From Myxococcales bacterium (GTDB taxonomy: Bacteria; Desulfobacterota_B; Binatia; UBA1149; SPBQ01), in NCBI GenBank assembly GCA_004525875.1, contig SPBQ01000151.1, positions 1 through 6,155 of the forward strand: a DNA stretch of 6,155 nt, given 5' to 3'. The notes beneath the pieces were generated by a model that saw only the letters and a list, made by a program, of their open reading frames with translations, did not search any database and was not told the DNA's origin. A program made the position numbers and the translations under genes. Shown here piece by piece: positions 1 to 4,516 of this stretch. Positions within the stretch are counted from its first letter, which is position 1, and each line of letters begins with the position of its first letter.

Positions 1-126
1 GTGCTACCTGCGGTAGTAGCCGGATCGCCCGTATCCGGCCACTTCTGGGGCGAGTGCCCCCTTCAGGCCGGCTCGGGTGAGGAAGCGTTCATCAGGCGTA
101 TTGCCGTCCGGGGCGCGGCCGGCTGA
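1..126 (+). CDS. Possible 3' end of an upstream gene (partial, unidentified)
   Basis: Frame 1 is open from the window edge to a TGA at 124-126, giving 41 codons that end in ...RRIAVRGAAG. About 30 of the 41 third positions are G or C, as expected for a coding frame in this GC-rich DNA. The stop lies 13 bases before the ATG at 140 and overlaps the purine-rich ribosome site of that gene, a typical operon junction. I do not recognise the peptide and see no domain. It is too short to rule out a chance open frame, so this is a tentative partial gene whose start lies outside the window. Confidence 0.35.
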   Translation: MLPAVVAGSPVSGHFWGECPLQAGSGEEAFIRRIAVRGAAG

Positions 127-133
127 GGGGAGA
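125..133 (+). promoter_or_regulatory. Ribosome binding site deciding the start of the first sulfatase gene
   Basis: GAGGGGAGA ends six bases before the ATG at 140, a good Shine-Dalgarno match at normal spacing. It favours ATG 140 over the longer in-frame GTG at 77, which has no comparable site and would overlap the possible upstream gene. An in-frame GTG at 203 would give a more usual signal-peptide length but has no purine-rich sequence before it. Confidence 0.6.
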
Positions 134-139
134 CCAACG

Positions 140-2110
140 ATGGATTCGACGTTGACAGACGTCGCGCCGGCTCGCTCCGGCCGCCCGTATTTCGCCGTCC
201 TCGTGCAGGCGAATCGTCTATCTCGATGGCCGACGATCGCCCGGATACTCATGCTCGCCGGCCTCACACTGGGTAGTGCGGCATGCGACCGGGACGCCGT
301 GCCGAAACCGAACGTCGTGTGGATCGTTCTCGACGCGTGTCGCGCCGACCATCTGTCGAGCTACGGCTATCGCCGGGAGACGTCCCCGAACATCGACCGG
401 CTCGCCAAGTCGGGGGCACTGTTCGAGGAAAACTTCTCGCAAGCACCGAACACTCTCTTGTCGGTACCGTCGTACTTCACCGGCCGATATGTTCCCGCCC
501 TCTACCAGGACCCCCATCACCTGGGGATATGGTTCCTGCGTCAGCCGCTGCCCGACGAGAAGCTCGCGTCCACGATATTCTCGGCGAACGGCTACGTCAC
601 CGCAGCGTTCTCCGGGTCTCCTTGGTACTCCGCGCGATCCCGCCTCGGACGGAGCTTCGATGACTTCGTGCGTCTGGAGCGCGAAGACGATCTCAGCGCG
701 GTATCGTTTGCATCACTGAATCAACGTGCGTTCGACTGGCTGGAGGGACACGCGAACGACAGGTTCTTCCTGTACTTGCACGCGATGGACACGCACTCCC
801 CGCACCCGGAGGGGTATACCGACGACCGTTGGCTGAACGATAGCTTGAGCGCCGATCGTAAGCGGCATCTGCGACTCTGGGACAGCGCGAAGTTGCTCGA
901 GGACGGTCAGACGTTCACCGTCGAGGAGCAAGAGTTCCTGGAAGGGCTCTACGACGGGTCGCTGCGCGTAGCCGATGCCGGCGTTGGAGCCCTGATCAAC
1001 AAGTTAGAATCGCTCGCGCTCATGGAGAGCACGGTGATCGTGATCTCGTCGGATCACGGGGAACTGACGGGGCGCGATGGTCTGACGGTGGGACACCCCT
1101 CACGGTCCCGTTACGACGAGCTCTTTCACGTGCCGCTGGTCCTCTCCGGGCCCGGCGTTCCGGCCGGAAGACGGATCCAAGCGATGACCGAAAACGCAGA
1201 CATTCTTCCGACGCTGGTGGATCTGGCAAAACTCTCCACCGACGCGCGGTTCGACGGAACAAGCCTCTATCCTCTGGTCTCGGGAACGACGGATCGATCG
1301 CCCCACGAGTATCTGTTCGCGCGGATTGAGTCCTTCGTCCTGCCGGACGAGCCACTGCGCATATACTCGGCGCCCGATCACAAGGCGGTGGTCGGGCCGG
1401 GGAAACAACACGGTCGAATCGCCTACCGAAGACCCGACCGGGTGGACACGCGGCGCGTTCTCGAGCAACCGGGGCTGCTCGCCGCGGCGGAGCGCTACGA
1501 CACGGACCACTTCCTACCGCTGTGGCGTGCTCACGAACGGTCGGCCCAAGAGGTGCCACAGTTCTTCGTCCTGCCGATCCCGTGGAAGTGGCTGCCGACG
1601 GATCAGGTGGCGCGCGTGGAGCTACCGACCGACGGTCTCTGGGGGATACTTGAAGGTGGCGGAACGAGAATGGTCGGCGGCGCAGTGTTCGCGCAGGCCT
1701 GGATCCTTGCGGCACGCCCCTACCTGGAGAACGTAGCGAAGGTGGCGGTGCACCTAAGAGCGCCACCGGGACGCTTTCGCGTCGAGGCCTTTTTGCCCAT
1801 CTTACGCGGAGAGCACCCACCGCGTGATAGCTCGATCGAGATCCGTGCCGGCGATGGGCACGAGTTCACGAGGTACGACGTCCGCGCAGATGTATCGGCG
1901 GATGAAGGAGGTGGACGCTGGATCGAGTTGGGAACGTTCGATGTCGCGGACGCCGGCTTTCGTTTCGTCGTGCGTCCGGGGGCTCGTGACGCGAACGCCG
2001 CCATCGGCAGCTTCCGCTTCACCGACGTAAAGTCAGTAGCGGCGAGCGCCGAACCCATCGATCTCGATCGCGAGCGTGAGATGCTGCGATCGCTCGGCTA
2101 TACGGACTAA
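140..2110 (+). CDS. Sulfatase-fold (alkaline phosphatase superfamily) lipoprotein with C-terminal beta domain
   Basis: A 656-residue protein of the sulfatase family, probably an exported, membrane-anchored hydrolase or transferase. Residues 26-49 form a signal with arginines, a hydrophobic stretch and a lipobox-like G-S-A-A-C ending at Cys49; the next residue is Asp50. The sulfatase domain spans about 55-365. Its N-terminal motif is VLDACRADHLSSYGY with metal ligand Asp65 (the usual second Asp is Ala66). The nucleophile region NTLLSVPSYFTG puts Thr105 at the Cys/Ser position. Further motifs are H214-x-x-D217-x-H219, then D305-H306-G-E and His319 before a YDELFHVPL stretch. Residues about 365-520 are unassigned. 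Residues about 535-640 look beta-rich, with GGRWIELGTF at 592-600 resembling golvesin C-terminal-like domains. The protein ends in LRSLGYTD. Because Thr replaces Cys/Ser, formylglycine chemistry is unlikely and the substrate is unknown. Family and fold are well supported; enzymatic activity is not. Start chosen from the ribosome site at 125-133. Confidence 0.9.
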   Translation: MDSTLTDVAPARSGRPYFAVLVQANRLSRWPTIARILMLAGLTLGSAACDRDAVPKPNVVWIVLDACRADHLSSYGYRRETSPNIDRLAKSGALFEENFSQAPNTLLSVPSYFTGRYVPALYQDPHHLGIWFLRQPLPDEKLASTIFSANGYVTAAFSGSPWYSARSRLGRSFDDFVRLEREDDLSAVSFASLNQRAFDWLEGHANDRFFLYLHAMDTHSPHPEGYTDDRWLNDSLSADRKRHLRLWDSAKLLEDGQTFTVEEQEFLEGLYDGSLRVADAGVGALINKLESLALMESTVIVISSDHGELTGRDGLTVGHPSRSRYDELFHVPLVLSGPGVPAGRRIQAMTENADILPTLVDLAKLSTDARFDGTSLYPLVSGTTDRSPHEYLFARIESFVLPDEPLRIYSAPDHKAVVGPGKQHGRIAYRRPDRVDTRRVLEQPGLLAAAERYDTDHFLPLWRAHERSAQEVPQFFVLPIPWKWLPTDQVARVELPTDGLWGILEGGGTRMVGGAVFAQAWILAARPYLENVAKVAVHLRAPPGRFRVEAFLPILRGEHPPRDSSIEIRAGDGHEFTRYDVRADVSADEGGGRWIELGTFDVADAGFRFVVRPGARDANAAIGSFRFTDVKSVAASAEPIDLDREREMLRSLGYTD

Positions 2111-2112
2111 CC
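2084..2112 (+). repeat. C-terminal tail repeat, copy 1 (end of first sulfatase)
   Basis: These 29 bases encode LRSLGYTD plus the stop and the two bases after it. They match 4311-4339 at 25 of 29 positions, and all four differences are synonymous, counting TAA against TGA. The bodies of the two proteins are far more diverged, so this is a locally conserved tail. Confidence 0.75.
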
Positions 2113-2169
2113 AGATCGGGCTGACAAGGCCCCCAAACCGCAGCGCCTTCGGAAACTCCCTCCAGGTGA

Positions 2170-2247
2170 GACGACATCAACCGGCCGGTTGAGGACTGGG
2201 GCAAGCTGCTCCGCGCGCTCGGATACATACAGCAGGTCAGACTATCG
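2170..2247 (+). pseudogene. Possible relic of a third sulfatase-type C-terminal tail
   Basis: A frame open only from 2170 reads ...NRPVEDWGKLLRALGYIQQ and runs straight into the IS66-type end at 2248. The segment LLRALGY at 2206-2226 is the L-R-x-L-G-Y signature that ends both intact sulfatases here. A TGA at 2167-2169 closes the frame upstream, so if real this is only the last couple of dozen codons of a decayed gene. It lies 60-odd bases after the stop of the first sulfatase. It could instead be coincidence or the tail of another protein type; the motif match is the only evidence. Confidence 0.3.
2178..2191. repeat. 14-base perfect palindrome
   Basis: CAACCGGCCGGTTG is a perfect inverted repeat. 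Its core CCGGCCGGTT recurs at 2673-2682 inside the right end of the IS66-type relic. No run of T follows, so it is not a standard terminator. It may be a protein-binding site, a trace of an old insertion end, or chance in GC-rich DNA. Confidence 0.5.
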
Positions 2248-2475
2248 GTAAGCGTCGCGCGAACGACATCTTGACGGCGGGTGCGCTGTCCGGGTTTTGG
2301 ATCGGCACGAGGAGTGCTCGAGCTTGCAACCACGCGGCGTGCGCTCGTCGATCTTCGACATCTTGTGAGCCGGGGCCCGTGAGATGACGTCCGTGAGGTA
2401 CGCCTGCGGATCGATTCCGAGGCTCCGGCAGATGGCGACGCCGGCGCGGATTCTCGCGTGCGCCGACGTAGCCAC
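2242..2475 (-). pseudogene. tnpC: Remnant of IS66 transposase TnpC, C-terminal end only
   Basis: The recognisable part is about 2320-2457 on the minus strand. It reads CRSLGIDPQAYLTDVISR, then a short spacer, KIDERTPRGCK, matching the C-terminal IS66 pattern G-(V/I)-D-P-x-x-Y-L-x-D-V-L ... (R/K)-I-x-E-L-x-P. The frame continues out through the terminal repeat to a TAG at 2242-2244, so the natural end of TnpC is lost. The DDE catalytic core, zinc-finger region and N-terminus are absent. The GTG at 2475 is only the first start-like codon in the frame, not a true start. Confidence 0.6.
2248..2275. repeat. Terminal inverted repeat of the IS66-type relic (tnpC side)
   Basis: Starts GTAAGCGTCGCGCGAAC and pairs imperfectly with the reverse complement of 2657-2684. 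Of 28 aligned positions 17 agree, including the outer GTAA and a shared AAC at positions 15-17. Confidence 0.6.
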
Positions 2476-2612
2476 AATCGAAACGTCGATATAGGAAGAT
2501 CGTTGGCGGCCGCGAACCGGACCGCGCTCATGCCGCTGACGTCGAACGCCTCGCGAATCTCTGTGATTTCAGCGCGCGTGCGGTGAACCCGCTTGCGCTT
2601 CGTACCTGCCAT
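2460..2612 (-). pseudogene. tnpA: Remnant of IS66 accessory protein TnpA, N-terminal end only
   Basis: From the ATG at 2612 on the minus strand, about 51 codons encode a basic start (AGTKRKRVHRTRAEI) and then a helix-turn-helix with SGMSAVRFAAANDLPISTFR followed by LWLRRR. This fits IS66 TnpA-like DNA-binding proteins, which have SG(L/M)S, then FA..., then S-T-(L/F)-x-x-W-L. After residue about 51 the homology stops. The frame runs on open as far as 2019, antisense into the first sulfatase, with low-complexity Arg/Ser/Thr sequence that looks non-coding. The start and ribosome site are intact, so a short TnpA fragment could still be made. Confidence 0.55.
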
Positions 2613-2615
2613 CGT

Positions 2616-2623
2616 CCACCTCC
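2616..2623 (-). promoter_or_regulatory. Ribosome binding site of the tnpA remnant
   Basis: The minus strand reads GGAGGTGG, a near-perfect Shine-Dalgarno sequence, three bases before the ATG at 2612-2610. It supports that start and shows that the translation signals of the relic are preserved. Confidence 0.6.
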
Positions 2624-2656
2624 GTGGCCACGACGATGCGCGTCGGCATCACGTGG

Positions 2657-2684
2657 GGCGATACGGAGTTGGCCGGCCGGTTAC
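2657..2684. repeat. Terminal inverted repeat of the IS66-type relic (tnpA side)
   Basis: Read on the minus strand it starts GTAACCGGCCGGCCAAC and aligns with the end at 2248-2275 (17 of 28 positions). It lies 45-72 bases upstream of the tnpA start, a sensible distance for this family. Confidence 0.55.
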
Positions 2685-2891
2685 GCACAAACAGCAGTCT
2701 CCAACGGCGCGCGAACGCTGCCGACGACCCAGATCACACCGGTCGCGCTTCGAATCCCGTGCGCGAGAGGGGCCCACGCCTCGTAGTTTACGGCTCCCCC
2801 ACGACTGGACTTTGAGCCGCCGCTCGAAAAATACTCTCGAACGCGTTGTCCGTATCTGGCATCGAGGTGCAGACGCTTCAATGCAGATTCG
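2685..2891. other. Spacer without a recognisable gene
   Basis: About 207 bases between the IS66-type relic and the second sulfatase. Open frames on both strands here are short, Arg-rich and match nothing I know. The segment includes a TTCGAATCCC string that resembles a tRNA T-loop but has no tRNA structure around it. A weak promoter-like pair and a Shine-Dalgarno-like GAGGTG lie near the right end and are listed separately. Confidence 0.5.
2806..2835 (+). promoter_or_regulatory. Weak candidate sigma70-type promoter for the second sulfatase
   Basis: TGGACT at 2806-2811 and AATACT at 2830-2835 each match four of six consensus bases, with 18 bases between them. A start near 2842 would give a leader of about 50 bases. 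Such matches arise often by chance. It is listed because the IS66-type relic separates this gene from the first sulfatase, so a separate promoter would be expected. Confidence 0.2.
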
Positions 2892-2910
2892 ATGCGAATC
2901 CTCTCGATAG
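2881..2910 (+). other. Possible nine-codon leader frame overlapping the second sulfatase start
   Basis: ATG at 2881 opens a nine-codon frame (MQIRCESSR) ending at TAG 2908-2910. A GAGGTG at 2864-2869 lies 11 bases before it, while the sulfatase ATG at 2892 has no good site of its own. The overlap could couple translation of the two, or GAGGTG may simply act at a long distance on 2892. Not distinguishable by eye. Confidence 0.2.
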
Positions 2911-4337
2911 TTGTCGCTGGGCTGCTAGTCACGGGTGGGTGCACGCCTGACACGTCGAAGAGCGATCCCGACGCGGCCGCGTCTGTCGAGAACGTCATCA
3001 TGGTCAGCATCGACAGCCTGAGAGCCGATCATCTCGGTCCCTACGGCTACAAGCCACCCACTAGTCCGACGCTGGACGCGTTGGCGGCGCAAGGCCTGGT
3101 CTTCGACCGTGCCTACAGTACAACCTCCTGGACTCTGCCTTCGCACACCGCATTGCTGACCGGACTGGATGACTACACGCATGGAGTGTTAGATGACGGC
3201 ACTAAGCTTCCGGAGACAATCGAGACCTTGGCGGAGACCCTTCGGGCCGCGGGTATTCGGACCACAGGCTTCTTCTCAGGTCCGTACCTCCATCCCTCGT
3301 TCGGCGTGAGCCAAGGATTTGAACGATACGAAAACTGCACGACCTCTGTCCAAAACGAGGCTTCCGATACCCCGAAACCTCGCCAGTTTTGGGCGTCCCA
3401 TCGTGACATCACAAATCCGATATTGGTACGCCGGATCGAGGGTTGGCTCGCCGAGGGGCCGAAGCTGGGCCGCAACTTCATCTTCATACACATGTGGGAC
3501 GTTCACTACGACTACGTCGCGCCGCAGGGTTACGTTGAACTCTTCGACCCGGGCTATACTGGGACGTTTACCGGAGAGGGCTTCGCAAAGAACGGAGCGA
3601 TCAGGCCGGGGATGCCGGCCCGCGACCTTCAACATCTTATCGCCCTCTATGACGCGGAAATCCGATATACCGACGATACCCTCGGGAAAATCCTCTCTAT
3701 GCTCGAAGACGCGGGAGTGTCCGATCGGACAGCCGTTATTGTCTTAGCCGACCACGGAGAAGAGTTTTTTGAGCATAGGAAGAAAGGGCACCGTAACACG
3801 CTCTTCGAAGAGGTTCTCAGAATCCCGTTAATCATCAGCGTAAAGGGGCGTCGATCAGCCGTGCCACGCGTCGCTTCTGTGGTAAGCATCATCGACGTCT
3901 ATCCGACGATCTGCGATCTATTCGAGGTAAGTTGCGACAACGATACACCAGCGAATAGCCTAATGGATTATTTTGACGGCAAGGAAACAGAAGGTTTCCG
4001 CAATGACGCGTTGGCCACCCTGCGCTTCGGAAAGTTTGCTCTGAATCTTAGCGCGTTGATTCGCGACCACGGCAAAGTGATTCGCTGGAACAATACTGGT
4101 GTGACGAAGTACTATAGCGCGAGCGATCTCGCGACCGAACGGGATGGCCTGAACGTCCAGGCAGCCGGATTGAGTGGCTATCCCGACGCGGTTCGCTCCA
4201 CCGTTGAGCAACTGAAGAGACGTGAAGCGGACGCTCGCGATAGAGGCCACCGGTTGTACGAGGACGTATCGCCAGAGTCGCCGGTACTAGATGACACGAC
4301 ACAAGAGCACCTCCGATCCCTCGGCTACACGGACTGA
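2892..4337 (+). CDS. Sulfatase-fold (alkaline phosphatase superfamily) lipoprotein, Thr-type active site
   Basis: A 481-residue exported sulfatase-family protein. Residues 1-17 are a compact lipoprotein signal with lipobox V-T-G-G-Cys17, followed by Thr18, compatible with outer-membrane sorting. The sulfatase domain starts at about residue 33. It has VSIDSLRADHLGPYGY with metal ligand Asp41 (Ser42 replaces the usual second Asp). The signature TSWTLPSHTALLTG has Thr81 at the Cys/Ser position followed by L-P-S-H. Further motifs are H200-x-x-D203-x-H205, D287-H288-G-E-E, and K-K-G-H300-R before a LFEEVLRIPL stretch. Residues about 390-425 resemble the usual segment with a basic loop and a 'YY..SDLATERDGLN' end. 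The protein finishes with LRSLGYTD, as in the first sulfatase, but lacks that protein's extra C-terminal domain. The T-L-P-S-H form is widespread among annotated 'sulfatases' and cannot be converted to formylglycine in the normal way, so substrate and reaction are open. The start is set by the signal peptide; the ribosome site is weak. Confidence 0.92.
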   Translation: MRILSIVVAGLLVTGGCTPDTSKSDPDAAASVENVIMVSIDSLRADHLGPYGYKPPTSPTLDALAAQGLVFDRAYSTTSWTLPSHTALLTGLDDYTHGVLDDGTKLPETIETLAETLRAAGIRTTGFFSGPYLHPSFGVSQGFERYENCTTSVQNEASDTPKPRQFWASHRDITNPILVRRIEGWLAEGPKLGRNFIFIHMWDVHYDYVAPQGYVELFDPGYTGTFTGEGFAKNGAIRPGMPARDLQHLIALYDAEIRYTDDTLGKILSMLEDAGVSDRTAVIVLADHGEEFFEHRKKGHRNTLFEEVLRIPLIISVKGRRSAVPRVASVVSIIDVYPTICDLFEVSCDNDTPANSLMDYFDGKETEGFRNDALATLRFGKFALNLSALIRDHGKVIRWNNTGVTKYYSASDLATERDGLNVQAAGLSGYPDAVRSTVEQLKRREADARDRGHRLYEDVSPESPVLDDTTQEHLRSLGYTD

Positions 4338-4339
4338 CC
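4311..4339 (+). repeat. C-terminal tail repeat, copy 2 (end of second sulfatase)
   Basis: Encodes LRSLGYTD, a TGA stop and two further bases. It matches 2084-2112 at 25 of 29 positions with only synonymous changes. Confidence 0.75.
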
Positions 4340-4448
4340 GCGGTTCGGATAGCCATCGTGAGACACTTGTCGTCCCAGATCAGCGACAGAAACGCTTACG
4401 TCAAGAGCACTCTATTCGCGCTGGCATGGCCGGCGGGTCTCTTGGCAA

Positions 4449-4463
4449 TGCGGCCTAGCCGCA
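4449..4463 (+). other. Short hairpin between the second sulfatase and the glycosyltransferase
   Basis: TGCGGC-CTA-GCCGCA is a perfect 6-base stem with a 3-base loop. It lies about 110 bases after the sulfatase stop and about 55 before the next start. No T run follows, so a Rho-independent terminator is not supported. It may be a structured leader element or chance. The rest of the 179-base gap shows no gene and no convincing promoter. Confidence 0.3.
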
Positions 4464-4516
4464 CTCGGTGCTAACCGGGCAGTGAGACTTCTCAACTCAA
4501 GTCGCGCTTTGTACAC

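Larger units (their letters stand above)
2248..2684 (-). mobile_element. Internally deleted IS66-family element, 437 bases
   Basis: The element starts GTAAGCG at 2248 and ends CGGTTAC at 2684 (GTAACCG on the minus strand), the GTAA-type ends typical of IS66-family elements. The two ends match at 17 of 28 positions. Between them, on the minus strand, lie the first about 50 codons of a TnpA-like helix-turn-helix protein and then, in another frame, the last about 45 codons of an IS66 TnpC transposase. A full element would be around 2-2.5 kb with tnpA, tnpB and tnpC, so tnpB and most of tnpC are missing. The adjacent 8-base flanks do not match, so no target-site duplication survives. It cannot transpose by itself. 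Either decay or a nonautonomous derivative mobilised in trans would explain it. Confidence 0.65.

Noticed and set aside
77..139. GTG at 77 as an N-terminally extended start of the first sulfatase
   Set aside because: No Shine-Dalgarno site precedes it, it would overlap the possible upstream frame, and it lengthens an already long signal region; ATG 140 has a good site.
1020..1820. Long open frame (266 codons) on the minus strand inside the first sulfatase
   Set aside because: It is antisense to a gene with clear sulfatase motifs. Its product is dominated by Arg, Pro and Ser with no recognisable domain, the usual effect of GC-rich coding DNA read on the opposite strand.
2127..2146. AAGGC...GCCTT stem after the first sulfatase as a terminator
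   Set aside because: Only five paired bases, a long loop and no T run.
2229..2699. ACAGCAG(G)TC on both sides of the IS66-type relic (2229-2238 and 2691-2699) as target-site duplication
   Set aside because: The copies are imperfect, lie several bases away from both element ends, and are not the 8-base adjacent duplication made by IS66 elements; probably chance.
2741..2765. tRNA-like TTCGAATCCC string
   Set aside because: The base before the loop is C where the invariant G of a T-stem is needed, the 5-base stem does not pair, and no anticodon arm or acceptor stem is found around it.
4393..4399. CGCTTAC as a second right-hand IS66-type end, which would enclose the second sulfatase in a 2.15-kb element (2248-4399)
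   Set aside because: It matches the left end over only about 8 bases, the rest does not align, flanks show no duplication, and 2684 matches far better and at the right distance from tnpA.
4442..4475. TTGGCA followed by TG-C-TAACC as a promoter for the glycosyltransferase
   Set aside because: Spacing to any acceptable -10 is too long and the -10 match is poor.
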